Source: Streptomyces aureocirculatus (GTDB lineage: Bacteria > Actinomycetota > Actinomycetes > Streptomycetales > Streptomycetaceae). Taken from it: a stretch of 64,000 nucleotides of DNA. The notes beneath the pieces were generated by a model. That model was not told the DNA's origin, ran no database searches, and saw only the letters and a program-made list of their open reading frames with translations. Positions 24,555 to 34,937 of this stretch are shown here, piece by piece. The stretch is taken from positions 1 through 64,000 of the forward strand of contig NZ_JOAP01000033.1 of assembly GCF_000720475.1 (NCBI RefSeq), written 5' to 3'. Position numbers and translations under genes: made by a program. How positions within the stretch are numbered: position 1 is the first letter of the stretch; every line of letters starts with the position of its first letter.

Positions 24555-24615
24555 GCGTACGTGTCGTTGCGCGCCCTACGTACGTCAGTATGCGCACGAC
24601 GTACGTAGGTATGCG
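24555..24615. repeat. Three 21-23-bp repeats upstream of the ThrE-like gene
   Basis: ACGTACGTCAGTATGCG (24578-24594) and ACGTACGTAGGTATGCG (24599-24615) are 21 bp apart. A weaker third copy starts at 24555. Helical phasing and position before the ThrE-like start suggest binding sites for a regulator. Confidence 0.55.
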
Positions 24616-24695
24616 TCCGCATCCATGGCGCAGACGCGGACGGGCCGCGTGACCCGGGGAGGTCACGCGGCCCGTCGGCTGCGGCTCGCGGGGGC

Positions 24696-25187
24696 TCAGT
24701 GGCCGCCCTGCGCCTCGAAGCGCTTGTACGAGGCCTCGATCTCGGCCTCGGCGTCGGTGCGGCCGACCCAGTCGGCGCCCTCGACGGACTTGCCGGGCTC
24801 CAGGTCCTTGTAGACCTCGAAGAAGTGCTGGATCTCCAGGCGGTCGAACTCGGACACGTGGTGGATGTCGCGCAGGTGCTCCACACGCGGGTCGGAGGCG
24901 GGGACGCACAGCAGCTTGTCGTCGCCGCCGGCCTCGTCCGTCATCCGGAACATGCCGATCGCGCGGCACTTGATGAGGCAGCCGGGGAAGGTCGGCTCGT
25001 CCAGGATGACCAGGGCGTCCAGCGGGTCGCCGTCCTCACCGAGGGTGTTCTCGACGAAGCCGTAGTCCGCCGGGTAGCTGGTGGACGTGAAGAGTCGACG
25101 GTCCAGGCGGATACGGCCGGTCTCGTGGTCGACCTCGTACTTGTTCCGCGAACCCTTCGGAATCTCGATGGTGACGTCGAACTCCAC
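24696..25187 (-). CDS. ppa: Inorganic pyrophosphatase
   Basis: 163 residues from GTG 25187 with GGAGGAG seven bases upstream; a longer ATG start at 25211 would bury that site. Family I motifs are intact: [14 protein letters not shown], the metal-binding [20 protein letters not shown] and the later GADWVGR lysine/tyrosine segment. It hydrolyses pyrophosphate to phosphate in the cytoplasm and pulls forward nucleic-acid and aminoacyl-tRNA synthesis. It is divergent from dacB with about 85 bp between starts. Confidence 0.97.
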   Translation of the reverse strand: MEFDVTIEIPKGSRNKYEVDHETGRIRLDRRLFTSTSYPADYGFVENTLGEDGDPLDALVILDEPTFPGCLIKCRAIGMFRMTDEAGGDDKLLCVPASDPRVEHLRDIHHVSEFDRLEIQHFFEVYKDLEPGKSVEGADWVGRTDAEAEIEASYKRFEAQGGH

Positions 25188-25272
25188 GGGTGGCTCCTCC
25201 ATGATCAGCACATACTTCGGGTGGTTAAGTGTCCCTCACGCAGATGTGTGATCGCGAAAGGGGCAGGTCGTC

Positions 25273-26787
25273 GTGGACGAGCGCAAGCCTGGGCAGCAGT
25301 TTCGGCGGCTGCTGCAGTTTCTGAGGCGGCTTGCCGTCAAGCCGCCCGCGAAACTCAGGACCTGGCAGCTCACGGCCGTCTCGGCCGCTGTCGGCCTCGT
25401 CGTCGCGGCCGTGGCGATCGCCGCGGCCGGCCCCTGGGACTCCTCCGGTCAGCGTACGGCCGAGCGGGACCTCGCGGCTTCCCGGGAAGCCGGGGGTGGC
25501 GGAGATCACGCCGGGGCGCCGGGCCGCGAGGCGTCGGACTCGGTGCCGAGCGCCCCCGCCGTGCTCGCCGGACTCTCCCGTTCCGCCCGTACCGCCGACG
25601 GGACGGGCACCAAGTCCCTCACCGCCGTCCTCGACCCGCTCATGGACGACGCGAAGCTGGGGCCCGAGCGCTCCGCGGTGGTCGTGGACGTGGTCTCCGG
25701 CAAGCGCGTGTACGGCAAGGGGGCGGGGCGGGAGCTGACCCCCGCGTCCACCACGAAGATCGCCACCGCGGTCGCCGCCCTGTCCGCCCTCGGCCCCAAC
25801 CACCGGCTGACCACGAAAACCGTCGTCGAGCCGGGATCCCGCGACGTCGTCCTCGTCGGCGGCGGCGACCCCACGCTGACCGCCCGCGGCGAGGGCCGCT
25901 ACGTGACCGAGTCCGCGAGCCTGCGCGATCTCGCCGACGACACCGCCGAAGCCCTCAAGAAGCGCGGCGCCGACCAGGACGTCACCCTTTCCTACGACAC
26001 GTCCCGCTACTCAGGACCGCCGCAGCACCCCATCGGCCCCAACGAGAACATCGCCCCCGTCAGCGCCCTCATGGCCGACGAGGGCCGCCTCGACACATCC
26101 TCGTCGGGGACCGCGCCGCGCACCGCCGAGCCCGCGGGCGACGCCGCGCGGAACTTCGCCAACCTGCTGCGCGAACGCGGCATCGGCATCGAGGCCGACC
26201 CCGGCCCCCGCAAGGCGGGCGCGGACGCCGAGCACCTGGCGAGCACCCGGTCCCAGCCCCTCGCCGCCCTGGTCGAGCGGATGCTGACGCACAGCGACAA
26301 CGACATCGCCGAGGCCCTGGCGCGCGAGACCGCCGTGGCCGCCGGGGAGCCCGCGAGCTTCGAGGGGGCCTCGCGGGCGGTGCGGGCCCGGCTCGGCAAG
26401 CTCGGCCTGCCGCTCGACGGAGCCGTGTTCGACGACGGCAGCGGCCTCGACCGGGACGACCGGCTCAGCGCGAAGCTCCTGGCCGCCCTCCTGAAGCGGG
26501 CCGCCGGGCCCGGTCACCCGGAGCTGCGCCCCGTGGTCACCGGCCTGCCGGTCGCCGGATTCACCGGCACCCTGGTCGGCCGTTACCCGGACGCGTCCGC
26601 GGGCACCGGTCTCGTACGCGCCAAGACCGGCACCCTCACCGGCGTGAACAGCCTCGCCGGCACCGTGGTCGACGCGAACGGACGTCTCCTGGTCTTCGCC
26701 TTCATGACCAACGGCACGACGGACCCCCAGGGCGCCCAGTCCACCCTTGACGCCATGGCCACGGCCCTCGCGGTCCGCGGGTCGTAG
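25273..26787 (+). CDS. dacB: D-alanyl-D-alanine carboxypeptidase/endopeptidase, PBP4 type
   Basis: 504 residues. A cytoplasmic N-terminus and one membrane anchor (residues about 33-53) precede a peptidase S13 domain: SxxK motif Ser159-Thr-Thr-Lys162 (TPASTTKIATAVAAL), SxN as HSDNDIAEALARE and KTG as VRAKTGTLTGVNSLAG. It trims peptidoglycan stem peptides outside the membrane. GTG 25273 follows AAAGGGGC. An 80-residue Gly/Arg-rich linker separates the anchor from the domain. The downstream genes tilS-hpt-ftsH follow the usual actinobacterial order. Confidence 0.94.
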   Translation: MDERKPGQQFRRLLQFLRRLAVKPPAKLRTWQLTAVSAAVGLVVAAVAIAAAGPWDSSGQRTAERDLAASREAGGGGDHAGAPGREASDSVPSAPAVLAGLSRSARTADGTGTKSLTAVLDPLMDDAKLGPERSAVVVDVVSGKRVYGKGAGRELTPASTTKIATAVAALSALGPNHRLTTKTVVEPGSRDVVLVGGGDPTLTARGEGRYVTESASLRDLADDTAEALKKRGADQDVTLSYDTSRYSGPPQHPIGPNENIAPVSALMADEGRLDTSSSGTAPRTAEPAGDAARNFANLLRERGIGIEADPGPRKAGADAEHLASTRSQPLAALVERMLTHSDNDIAEALARETAVAAGEPASFEGASRAVRARLGKLGLPLDGAVFDDGSGLDRDDRLSAKLLAALLKRAAGPGHPELRPVVTGLPVAGFTGTLVGRYPDASAGTGLVRAKTGTLTGVNSLAGTVVDANGRLLVFAFMTNGTTDPQGAQSTLDAMATALAVRGS

Positions 26788-26866
26788 CGCCCCGTCCCGC
26801 GCGGGCCGGACCCACGGCGCCCCCAACCCCGGACGCGGGCCCGGCCGACCACGTACGGTTGACGGC

Positions 26867-28012
26867 ATGACGAGCCTCGGTGGTGCGGAGATGGTCGACT
26901 GGAACCTCGCGGTGGCGACCGCGACCCGGCTCGTGCGGCCGGGCCCGGAGGTCAGCAGGGACGAGGCCCGCGCGGTGGTCGCCGAGCTGCGCAAACACGC
27001 CAAGTCCTCGGAGGGACACGTCCGTTCGTTCACCCGTATGGGTACGGAGGACACCCACGACACCCCCGTCCTGGTGGTGGACCGCGCGGGCTGGGTGCGC
27101 GCCAACGTCGCGGGCTTCCGGGAGGTGCTCAAGCCGCTCCTGGAGAAGATGCAGGACCGCCGCGGCGGCGGCCCCGGCGGCGCCGTGCTCGGCGCGGTCG
27201 GCGGCAAGGTGACGGGCGTCGAGCTCGGCATGCTGCTCTCCTTCCTGGCCTCCCGCGTCCTCGGCCAGTACGAGACCTTCGCCCCCGCCACCCGCGAGCT
27301 CCCGGCCGGCGCCAACGGCGGCGGCAGGCTCCTGCTCGTGGCGCCCAACATCGTCCACGTGGAGCGCGAACTCGACGTGGACCCGCACGACTTCAGGCTC
27401 TGGGTGTGCCTGCACGAGGAGACCCACCGCACCCAGTTCTCGTCCGTGCCGTGGCTGCGCGACCACCTGGAGGGCGAGATCCAGGCCTTCCTCAGCGAGA
27501 CCGACGTCGACCCGATGACGGTCCTGGAGCGCATCAGGGAGGCGGCCCAGTCGCTGGCGGGCGGCCGCTCCGACGGCGCGGAGTACGAGGACGGCAGGAC
27601 CGGTGCGGCCGACGGCGGCCGCTCCTTCGTGGAGATCGTCCAGACCCCGGCGCAGCGCGAGATCCTGGCCCGCCTGACCGCCGTCATGTCCCTGCTCGAA
27701 GGCCACGCGGACTACGTCATGGACGGTGTCGGACCCGATGTCGTGCCGTCCGTCACCGAGATCCGGGAGAAGTTCAAGGAGCGCCGCAGGCGCGGCGCGG
27801 GCCGCCTCGACCAGGCGCTGCGCAAACTCCTCGGCCTGGACGCGAAGCTGCGGCAGTACCGCGACGGCGAGCGGTTCGTACGAGCGGTCGTGGACGAGGT
27901 CGGCATGGACGGCTTCAACCGCGTGTGGACCTCCCCGAACACGCTGCCCACCAAGGCCGAGATCGCCAAACCGGCGGACTGGGTCGCACGGATGCACCAC
28001 AGGGCGGACTGA
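26867..28012 (+). CDS. Zinc-dependent metalloprotease family (DUF2342)
   Basis: 381 residues from ATG 26867. Diagnostic parts: MVDWNLAVATATRLVRPGPE, NIVHVERELDVDPHDFRLWV, and the zinc site CLHEETHRTQFSSVPWLRDH (HExxH form HEETH). These are followed by the conserved LLEGHADYVMDGVG and a C-terminal GMDGFNRVWTSPNTLP. The family is widespread in actinobacteria beside tilS/hpt and is often labelled as F420-biosynthesis-associated, but its substrate is unknown. TACGGT lies eight bases before the ATG and no ribosome site is seen, so a leaderless start is possible. Confidence 0.9.
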   Translation: MTSLGGAEMVDWNLAVATATRLVRPGPEVSRDEARAVVAELRKHAKSSEGHVRSFTRMGTEDTHDTPVLVVDRAGWVRANVAGFREVLKPLLEKMQDRRGGGPGGAVLGAVGGKVTGVELGMLLSFLASRVLGQYETFAPATRELPAGANGGGRLLLVAPNIVHVERELDVDPHDFRLWVCLHEETHRTQFSSVPWLRDHLEGEIQAFLSETDVDPMTVLERIREAAQSLAGGRSDGAEYEDGRTGAADGGRSFVEIVQTPAQREILARLTAVMSLLEGHADYVMDGVGPDVVPSVTEIREKFKERRRRGAGRLDQALRKLLGLDAKLRQYRDGERFVRAVVDEVGMDGFNRVWTSPNTLPTKAEIAKPADWVARMHHRAD

Positions 28013-28188
28013 GCGAACCGATGCGGCCGACGGCAGAAGAACGCCTCCGCAATCACCCGTCCGAGGGACCGTGAGCTGTGGGTGGGCGTGCGATGCTCGG
28101 GTAATGGCTCGGCTCTGTCACCATCGACACACTCTGAGTGACTGATCCGAGGCTCACCCCCCGAACTTCATGAAGGGAACCAACCGGA

Positions 28189-29292
28189 ATGGGTCCCCAT
28201 CCTGCGGTCGCGGCGATACGCCTGGCGGTCCGCCGCGTGCTCCACGACGTACTGACCGACACCGCCGCGCACCGCGAGCTCACCCCGTCGCGCTCCGCGC
28301 GCCCTCACGGCAACCCCCATCCCCCTCAGCAGACCCCCCTGGAGCCCCTGACCCCCCAGGGCTTCGCGCACGAGCCGCCCCCGCCGCTCGTGCTCGTGGC
28401 GTGCTCCGGCGGCGCCGACTCCATGGCGCTCGCGTCGGCACTCGCGTTCGAGGCCCCCAAGCTCGGCATCCGCGCGGGCGCGGTGACCGTCGACCACGGC
28501 CTTCAGCCCGGCTCCGACCTGCGCGCCGCCGAGGTCGTCACGCGGATGACCGCGCTCGGCCTCGACCCCATCGAGTCCCTGGTGGTGCACGTCGGCCGCG
28601 ACGGCGGCCCCGAGGCCGCCGCCCGCGACGCGCGCTACGCCGCCCTCGACGAGGCGGCCGAACGCCACGGCGCCGTCGCCGTGCTGCTCGGCCACACCCG
28701 CGACGACCAGGCCGAGACGGTGCTGCTCGGGCTCGCCCGCGGCTCCGGCATCCGCTCGCTCTCCGGCATGGCCGCGGTCTCGGGGGCCGGCGGCCGTTAC
28801 CGCAGACCCTTCCTGCACCTCGACCGCCAGACCGCCCGCAAGGCGTGCATGGTCCAGTCGCTGCCCGTCTGGGACGACCCGCACAACGCGGACCCGGCCT
28901 ACACCCGCTCCCGTCTGCGGCACGAAGGCCTGCCCGCTCTGGAGAAGGCGCTCGGCAAAGGCGTCGTGGAAGCCCTCGCGCGCACCGCGCAGCTCTCCCG
29001 CGACGACGCCGACGCGCTCGACGCCTGGGCCGCGCAGGCCGAGTCGTCGGTGCGGGACGCCACGGGCGTGCTCGAGTGCGCCAAGCTGTTCGCGCTGCCG
29101 CCCGCGGTGCGCCGCCGCATCGTGCGCCGCGCGGCCATCGAGGCGGGCGCCCCCGCGGGCGCGCTGTTCGCCCGGCACATCGAAGAGGTGGACCGGTTGA
29201 TCACGGGCTGGCGGGGCCAGGGCGCCATCAATCTCCCGGGCAAAGTCGTCGCACAGCGGCAGGGTGGCAGACTGGTCATCCGGCAAGGCTGA
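28189..29292 (+). CDS. tilS: tRNA(Ile)-lysidine synthetase
   Basis: 367 residues. PP-loop ATPase motif SGGADS at 73-78 ([17 protein letters not shown]), then [30 protein letters not shown] and the [20 protein letters not shown] segment, all as in TilS. It modifies the wobble cytidine of tRNA(Ile) CAU to lysidine so that AUA codons are read. An unusual proline-rich insert of about 35 residues precedes the PP loop. ATG 28189 follows AAGGGA. It is followed by hpt after 45 bp. Confidence 0.95.
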   Translation: MGPHPAVAAIRLAVRRVLHDVLTDTAAHRELTPSRSARPHGNPHPPQQTPLEPLTPQGFAHEPPPPLVLVACSGGADSMALASALAFEAPKLGIRAGAVTVDHGLQPGSDLRAAEVVTRMTALGLDPIESLVVHVGRDGGPEAAARDARYAALDEAAERHGAVAVLLGHTRDDQAETVLLGLARGSGIRSLSGMAAVSGAGGRYRRPFLHLDRQTARKACMVQSLPVWDDPHNADPAYTRSRLRHEGLPALEKALGKGVVEALARTAQLSRDDADALDAWAAQAESSVRDATGVLECAKLFALPPAVRRRIVRRAAIEAGAPAGALFARHIEEVDRLITGWRGQGAINLPGKVVAQRQGGRLVIRQG

Positions 29293-29337
29293 CCCGGGAC
29301 CGTTTTTCCCGACCGGCCGGTGGGACGACCGAAAGTG

Positions 29338-29898
29338 ATGCGGGTGGACGCGAAAGACATGGGCACCGACCTTCAGTCGGTGCTCATCACCAAGGAAGAG
29401 ATCGACGCGAAGCTGGCTGAGCTGGCCGCGAAGATCGACGCGGAGTACGCGGGCAAGGACCTGCTGATCGTCGGCGTGCTGAAGGGCGCCGTGATGGTCA
29501 TGGCGGACCTGGCGCGCGCGCTGTCCACGCCGCTCACGATGGACTGGATGGCGGTGTCCTCGTACGGCGCCGGCACCCAGTCCTCCGGCGTGGTCCGCAT
29601 CCTCAAGGACCTCGACACCGACATCAAGGGACGCCACGTCCTGATCGTCGAGGACATCATCGACTCGGGCCTGACGCTGTCGTGGCTGCTCTCCAACCTC
29701 GGCTCGCGCGAGCCCGCGTCCCTCAAGGTGTGCACGCTCCTGCGCAAGCCCGAAGCGGCGAAGGTTGCCATCGACGTGGAGTGGGTCGGCTTCGACATTC
29801 CGAACGAGTTCGTCGTCGGGTACGGCCTGGACTACGCGGAGAAGTACCGCAACCTGCCGTTCGTCGGCACCCTCGCCCCGCACGTCTACGGCGGCTGA
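29338..29898 (+). CDS. hpt: Hypoxanthine phosphoribosyltransferase
   Basis: 186 residues from ATG 29338; GTG 29320 is in frame. The PRPP-binding loop is [19 protein letters not shown]. Also present are the flexible-loop [20 protein letters not shown] and the base-binding [20 protein letters not shown]. It converts hypoxanthine or guanine plus PRPP to IMP/GMP in purine salvage. It sits between tilS and ftsH in the standard order. Confidence 0.96.
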   Translation: MRVDAKDMGTDLQSVLITKEEIDAKLAELAAKIDAEYAGKDLLIVGVLKGAVMVMADLARALSTPLTMDWMAVSSYGAGTQSSGVVRILKDLDTDIKGRHVLIVEDIIDSGLTLSWLLSNLGSREPASLKVCTLLRKPEAAKVAIDVEWVGFDIPNEFVVGYGLDYAEKYRNLPFVGTLAPHVYGG

Positions 29899-30093
29899 CG
29901 ACTTGCGCCGGGCGGCCCGGGCGGCGTAAGACGCCCGGGAACCCTCAGCCGTTTCCCGCCGTTGGAGCATGCGAAGGCGGTACAGGCAGCCGTCCCGTGC
30001 GGCTTCGGGTCACAATGCTGGGGTACCGTCCGAAGAACAGTCTTTATCAAACTCACTATGGCAGGAGGTACGGAGCGCCATCGCTCCGTGTGG

Positions 30094-32148
30094 ATGGACG
30101 TGAAGCGATACTTCCGTGGGCCAGTCATGTGGATCGTGCTGGCCGTCCTTGCCGTGGTCGTGTTGATGCAGGTCGTCGGTTCGTCCGGCGGCTACAAGAC
30201 GGTGGACACCGGCCAGGTCGTGCAGGCCATCGACGACAACAAGGTCGAATCGGCCAAGCTCACGACCGGTGACGATCACACCATCAAGGTGGAGCTCAAG
30301 GACGGCCAGAAGGTCAAGGGCAGCAGCAAGATCCAGGCGAGCTACATCGGCGACCAGGGCGTCGAAGTCGCCAAGATGCTGCAGGCCAAATACGAGGACA
30401 AGCAGATCCCGGACGGTTACACCGTCTCCCCGTCGAAGCAGAACCCCTTCGTCGGCATCCTGCTGTCCCTCCTCCCCTTTGTTCTCATCGTCGTCGTCTT
30501 CCTGTTCCTGATGAATCAGATGCAGGGCGGCGGCAGCCGGGTCATGAACTTCGGCAAGTCCAAGGCGAAGCTCATCACCAAGGACACCCCGAAGACGACG
30601 TTCAGCGACGTCGCGGGTTCCGACGAAGCGGTCGAGGAACTCCACGAGATCAAGGAGTTCCTCCAGGAGCCGGCGAAGTTCCAGGCCGTCGGCGCCAAGA
30701 TTCCCAAGGGCGTGCTGCTGTACGGCCCGCCCGGAACGGGCAAGACGCTCCTCGCGCGCGCAGTCGCGGGCGAGGCGGGCGTGCCGTTCTACTCCATCTC
30801 GGGTTCCGACTTCGTCGAGATGTTCGTCGGTGTCGGTGCCTCCCGTGTGCGTGACCTCTTCGAGCAGGCCAAGGCGAACGCCCCGGCGATCGTCTTCGTC
30901 GACGAGATCGACGCGGTCGGCCGCCACCGCGGCGCCGGCCTCGGCGGCGGTCACGACGAGCGCGAGCAGACGCTCAACCAGCTCCTCGTCGAGATGGACG
31001 GCTTCGACGTGAAGGGCGGCGTCATCCTGATCGCCGCCACGAACCGGCCCGACATCCTCGACCCGGCCCTCCTGCGCCCCGGACGTTTCGACCGGCAGAT
31101 CGCCGTCGACCGCCCGGACATGCTGGGCCGTCTGGAGATCCTCAAGGTTCACCAGAAGGGCAAGCCGGTCGCTCCGGACGTCGACCTGGGCGCCGTCGCG
31201 CGGCGCACGCCGGGCTTCACCGGCGCGGACCTGAGCAACGTCCTCAACGAGGCCGCCCTGCTCACCGCGCGCGGCAACCAGAAGCTGATCGACAACCACA
31301 TGCTGGACGAGGCCATCGACCGCGTCGTGGCGGGCCCGCAGAAGCGGACCCGGATCATGTCCGACAAGGAAAAGAAGATCACCGCGTATCACGAGGGCGG
31401 TCACGCCCTGGTCGCGGCGGCCTCCCCCAACGCGGACCCGGTCCACAAGATCACGATCTTGTCGCGCGGACGTGCCCTCGGGTACACCATGGTCCTGCCG
31501 GACGAGGACAAGTACTCGACCACGCGCAACGAGATGCTCGACCAGCTCGCGTACATGCTGGGCGGGCGCGCGGCCGAGGAACTGGTCTTCCACGACCCGA
31601 CCACCGGTGCCGCCAACGACATCGAGAAGGCCACGGCCACCGCTCGCGCGATGGTCACGCAGTACGGCATGACCGAGCGTCTCGGCGCGATCAAGTTCGG
31701 CGGCGACAACACCGAGCCGTTCCTCGGCCGCGAGATGGGCCACCAGAGGGACTACTCCGAAGAGGTCGCGGCGCTGGTCGACGAAGAGGTCAAGAAGCTC
31801 ATCGAGACCGCGCACAACGAGGCCTGGGAGATCCTGGTCGAGAACCGCGACGTTCTCGACAACCTGGTCCTGCAGCTCCTGGAGAGGGAGACGCTGAACA
31901 AGGAGGAGATCGCGGAGATCTTCGCCCCCATCGTCAAGCGTCCGGCTCGGCCGGCCTGGACGGGCTCCACGCGGCGTACGCCGTCGACGCGCCCGCCGGT
32001 GCTCTCGCCGAAGGAGCTCTCGCTGACGAACGGTGCGAACGGCGCCACCCCCGCGGTGACCGCCGGTTCGAGCGGTACGGCCGGTACGGCTGGTACGGGT
32101 GAGACCCAGGGCATCGAGGTGGCTCCGGAGGACCGCCCCGAGAGCTGA
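30094..32148 (+). CDS. ftsH: ATP-dependent zinc metalloprotease FtsH
   Basis: 684 residues from ATG 30094 ([20 protein letters not shown]); upstream in-frame starts at 30058 and 30088 cannot be excluded because the AGGAGG at 30062 is poorly spaced. Two membrane segments (about 10-28 and 122-143) flank a periplasmic domain. These are followed by the AAA module (GPPGTGKT near 210, [13 protein letters not shown], second region of homology with RPGRFDRQ) and the M41 protease site HEGGH near 432. It degrades membrane and short-lived cytoplasmic proteins. The C-terminal tail is a Thr/Gly-rich linker. A strong terminator follows. Confidence 0.97.
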   Translation: MDVKRYFRGPVMWIVLAVLAVVVLMQVVGSSGGYKTVDTGQVVQAIDDNKVESAKLTTGDDHTIKVELKDGQKVKGSSKIQASYIGDQGVEVAKMLQAKYEDKQIPDGYTVSPSKQNPFVGILLSLLPFVLIVVVFLFLMNQMQGGGSRVMNFGKSKAKLITKDTPKTTFSDVAGSDEAVEELHEIKEFLQEPAKFQAVGAKIPKGVLLYGPPGTGKTLLARAVAGEAGVPFYSISGSDFVEMFVGVGASRVRDLFEQAKANAPAIVFVDEIDAVGRHRGAGLGGGHDEREQTLNQLLVEMDGFDVKGGVILIAATNRPDILDPALLRPGRFDRQIAVDRPDMLGRLEILKVHQKGKPVAPDVDLGAVARRTPGFTGADLSNVLNEAALLTARGNQKLIDNHMLDEAIDRVVAGPQKRTRIMSDKEKKITAYHEGGHALVAAASPNADPVHKITILSRGRALGYTMVLPDEDKYSTTRNEMLDQLAYMLGGRAAEELVFHDPTTGAANDIEKATATARAMVTQYGMTERLGAIKFGGDNTEPFLGREMGHQRDYSEEVAALVDEEVKKLIETAHNEAWEILVENRDVLDNLVLQLLERETLNKEEIAEIFAPIVKRPARPAWTGSTRRTPSTRPPVLSPKELSLTNGANGATPAVTAGSSGTAGTAGTGETQGIEVAPEDRPES

Positions 32149-32190
32149 CTCCCGCCCGCCCCGGGCGCCTCACCAGGCCCGGAATGGATG

Positions 32191-32224
32191 CCGCGCCCCC
32201 CAGGTTCTAGCCTGGGGGGCGCGG
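32191..32224 (+). terminator. Terminator of ftsH within the folE leader
   Basis: A perfect 14-bp stem (CCGCGCCCCCCAGG with 32211-32224) around a TTCTAG loop is followed by CTCTTTT. It begins 43 bases after ftsH and ends 48 bases before folE, so it could also attenuate readthrough into folE. Confidence 0.9.
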
Positions 32225-32271
32225 CTCTTTTCCGCCGTCCGCATGAAACAGGAACCAGGAACGAGGCACAG

Positions 32272-32877
32272 ATGACCGACCCCGTGACGCTGGACGGCGA
32301 AGGCTCCATCGGCGAGTTCGACGAGAAGCGGGCCGAGAACGCCGTGCGCGAGCTGCTCATCGCGGTCGGTGAGGACCCGGACCGCGAGGGCCTGCGGGAG
32401 ACGCCGGGGCGGGTGGCGCGGTCGTACCGCGAGATATTCGCCGGTCTGTGGCAGAAGCCCGAGGACGTTCTGACGACGACGTTCGACCTGGGGCACGACG
32501 AGATGGTCCTGGTGAAGGACATCGAGGTCACATCGTGCTGTGAGCATCATCTGGTGCCCTTCAGAGGGGTGGCGCACGTCGGCTACATCCCGGCCACCAC
32601 CGGCAAGATCACCGGCCTGTCGAAGCTTGCCCGGCTTGTGGACGTCTACGCCCGGCGCCCGCAGGTACAGGAGCGGATGACGACGCAGATCGCCGACTCC
32701 CTGATGGAGATCCTGGAGCCGCGCGGAGTGATCGTCGTGGTGGAGTGCGAGCACATGTGCATGTCGATGCGCGGTATTCGTAAGCCGGGCGCCAAGACCA
32801 TCACGTCCGCGGTCCGTGGGCAGTTGCGGGACGCGGCCACGCGGAATGAGGCTATGAGCTTGATCATGGCGCGGTGA
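32272..32877 (+). CDS. folE: GTP cyclohydrolase I
   Basis: 201 residues from ATG 32272. Zinc and active-site motifs: [40 protein letters not shown] and [20 protein letters not shown]. It converts GTP to dihydroneopterin triphosphate, the first step of folate synthesis. The other folate genes folP, folB and folK follow on the opposite strand, ending toward this gene, so folE and the fol operon are convergent. Confidence 0.97.
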   Translation: MTDPVTLDGEGSIGEFDEKRAENAVRELLIAVGEDPDREGLRETPGRVARSYREIFAGLWQKPEDVLTTTFDLGHDEMVLVKDIEVTSCCEHHLVPFRGVAHVGYIPATTGKITGLSKLARLVDVYARRPQVQERMTTQIADSLMEILEPRGVIVVVECEHMCMSMRGIRKPGAKTITSAVRGQLRDAATRNEAMSLIMAR

Positions 32878-32910
32878 GGGGCGCTTGCGCTGGGCGGTGA
32901 CGGGGGGTGT

Positions 32911-33120
32911 CGCGCTGCGCGCTCGTCCTCAAGCGCCGGACCGGCTTGATCTCCGCGCTGTGCGCTTGTCCTCAAGCGCCGGACGGGCTTGATTCCCGCG
33001 CTGCGCGCTTGTCCTCAAGCGCCGGACCGGCTTGATTTGGTGCGCGCTTGTCTTCACGTGTCGGACCGGCGGGATCTTCGCGCTTCGCGCCTGTCCTGAA
33101 GCGCCGGAGCGGCTGGATTT
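32911..33120. repeat. Five tandem copies of a 40-43-bp genus repeat
   Basis: Units starting near 32911, 32954, 32997, 33039 and 33079 share cgcgctgcgcgcttgtcctc and aagcgccggaccggcttgat. Copies 1-3 are nearly identical; 4 and 5 have drifted. This is the common Streptomyces cctcaagcgccggac element multiplied between convergent folE and DUF3180 genes. No gene is present in 32878-33208. Confidence 0.8.
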
Positions 33121-33208
33121 GCTGCGCCGGACGGGCCTGGGTGCTGAGTGGGCTGGGTGCTGGCTGGGATGGCTCAGGGCGGGGGCAGTGGCCGGGGGGT
33201 GGGGTGGG

Positions 33209-33697
33209 TCACGCTGCGGGGGCCGTGCCGCCGTGTTCGTCGTCCCCGTCCTCGGGGAGTTTGCAGACCCGTTCCAGGAAGAACGCGGCCGCTATGACGC
33301 CGATGCCCGCCAGGACCGAGAAGCCGGCGTAGTACGCCTGGTCGCGGCGGGCGGGGATGTCCAGGAACTCCAGCATGAACACGCCCACGCCGCCGTACAT
33401 CCCACAGACAAGGGCCGCGACCAGCGCGCTGGCCTGGCCGAAGACGACGGCGCGGGCGGCCATCAGCGGCTCGACGCCCTTCGCCCCCGGCCACCGCTCA
33501 CGCTGGGCGCGCAGCCTGGCGCGCAGCGAGATCGCCGTGGCGAGCAGGACCACGGCGATCAGGGCGAGGACGATGGGCGCGGCGAGTGGCACGCGCGGCA
33601 GCGTGCCCACGGAGTCCCACAGCCGGGCCCCGGCCCAGGACAGCACTCCGGCGACGCCGAAGAGGCCCGCCAGCATCCCCACGCGCAGTTGCTTCAT
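33209..33697 (-). CDS. DUF3180 membrane protein
   Basis: 162 residues with four membrane segments (MLAGLFGVAGVLSWAGARLW, APIVLALIAVVLLATAISLR, ASALVAALVCGMYGGVGVFM, GFSVLAGIGVIAAAFFLERV). DUF3180 proteins are encoded next to folK across actinobacteria. Function unknown. The arrangement Arg-rich loop between helices 2 and 3 and DNA order folB-folK-DUF3180 is conserved. It begins about 90 bp after folK. Confidence 0.9.
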   Translation of the reverse strand: MKQLRVGMLAGLFGVAGVLSWAGARLWDSVGTLPRVPLAAPIVLALIAVVLLATAISLRARLRAQRERWPGAKGVEPLMAARAVVFGQASALVAALVCGMYGGVGVFMLEFLDIPARRDQAYYAGFSVLAGIGVIAAAFFLERVCKLPEDGDDEHGGTAPAA

Positions 33698-33787
33698 TCC
33701 GGCGGTCGCCCCTCAGTCCCTGTCCGTGCCTGCTTGCCTGCCGGGTGCGTCCCTGGCCTGCTGTGTGGTCCCTGTGGACCCTAACGA

Positions 33788-34384
33788 TTACTCGGGCAGC
33801 CGGAGTTCCAGATCGGCGCGCGCCGCGACACCCTCGCGGGTGATGTCGTCGAGCAGTTGGGCCACGGGCCCGTGCCCGGCGAGCTGCGCCTCCGGCTCGA
33901 CGTCGTGCCACGGGGCGAGCACGAAGGCCCGCTCGTGCGCCCGCGGGTGCGGCAGCGTGAGCACCGGGTCGTCCGAGACCACGTCGGCGTACGCGACGAT
34001 GTCCACGTCGATCGTGCGCGGACCCCAGCGCTCGTCCCGTACGCGGTGGAAGGCCTCCTCCACGGCCTGTGCCCGCTCCAGGAGCGAGGACGGGGGGAGC
34101 GTGGTCCTCACGACCACCACGGCGTTGAAGTAGGCGGGCTGGGAACCGGGCTCGACGCCCCAGGGCTCCGTCTCGTACACCGGGGAGACCGCCTTGACCC
34201 GCAGGCCCGGAGTGTCCTCCAGGGCGTCCACGGCCCCCTGGAGGGTCTCCAGGCGGTTGCCCAGGTTCGACCCGAGGGAGATCACGGCGCGCTGCGGGTT
34301 GGACAGCGTCGTGTCGGCGGCGTCCACCTGCTCCACGACGGACGTGGGCACCGGCTGGACGGTGGGGTCGCTGTGGGCGGTCAT
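33788..34384 (-). CDS. folK: 2-amino-4-hydroxy-6-hydroxymethyldihydropteridine pyrophosphokinase
   Basis: 198 residues from ATG 34384, which overlaps the folB stop by four bases. HPPK motifs: ISLGSNLGNRLETLQGAVDA, YETEPWGVEPGSQPAYFNAV, RWGPRTIDVDIVAYADVV (Mg-binding Asp pair) and LPHPRAHERAFVLAP. It transfers pyrophosphate from ATP to the pterin before condensation with p-aminobenzoate by FolP. Confidence 0.96.
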   Translation of the reverse strand: MTAHSDPTVQPVPTSVVEQVDAADTTLSNPQRAVISLGSNLGNRLETLQGAVDALEDTPGLRVKAVSPVYETEPWGVEPGSQPAYFNAVVVVRTTLPPSSLLERAQAVEEAFHRVRDERWGPRTIDVDIVAYADVVSDDPVLTLPHPRAHERAFVLAPWHDVEPEAQLAGHGPVAQLLDDITREGVAARADLELRLPE

Positions 34385-34740
34385 ACGCGGCTCCGGGTGA
34401 TGGTGACGGTCACGTCGTCGAACGGGACGGTGATCGGGGCGTCCGGTTTGTGCACCGTGACCTCGACTTCCAGGACTCCGTCGTGCTTCAGGCAGGCCTG
34501 GGCGATGCGCTCGGAGAGCGTCTCGATGAGGTTCACCGGCTCCCCCTCGACGACGGCCACGACCTCCTCCGCCACGATGCCGTAGTGCACGGTCTTCGCC
34601 AGGTCGTCGTCGGCCGCGGCCGCACGGGTGTCCAGGCCCAGGACCAGGTCCACGATGAAGGTCTGGCCCTCCTCGCGCTCCCGCGGGTACACACCGTGGT
34701 GCCCGCGGGCCTTCAGGCCACGCAGCGCGACACGATCCAC
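34381..34740 (-). CDS. folB: Dihydroneopterin aldolase
   Basis: 119 residues from GTG 34740 with AGGAGTG upstream. Family signature VDRVALRGLKARGHHGVYPR plus catalytic Lys region VHKPDAPITVPFDDVTVTIT. It cleaves dihydroneopterin to the hydroxymethyl pterin. It is coupled to folK. The 197-bp gap to the upstream NTF2 gene may hold its own promoter. Confidence 0.96.
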   Translation of the reverse strand: MDRVALRGLKARGHHGVYPREREEGQTFIVDLVLGLDTRAAAADDDLAKTVHYGIVAEEVVAVVEGEPVNLIETLSERIAQACLKHDGVLEVEVTVHKPDAPITVPFDDVTVTITRSRV

Positions 34741-34937
34741 GCGAATCACTCCTGACAGTCGTCGGTAAGGGCCGGTCCTGCCGTGTGCGGTCGGCACACC
34801 GGCCTCGATCGAATCTACCTGCGGGCACCGACAGTGTTCGCTCGCGGGGCTGCCGGACGGCGCTCCCACGCGGGCTTGCGGTTGCCCCTACCCACTGAGG
34901 AGCCCTCGGCCACACCTCCGAGTAGTGGGCCCGTCGT

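Noticed and set aside
28168..29970. 600-residue minus-strand frame opposite tilS and hpt
   Set aside because: Low-complexity translation antisense to two well-recognised genes; no start context or homology.
32911..33120. Possible CRISPR array or IS ends
   Set aside because: Contiguous copies of the genus repeat; no spacers, no transposase.
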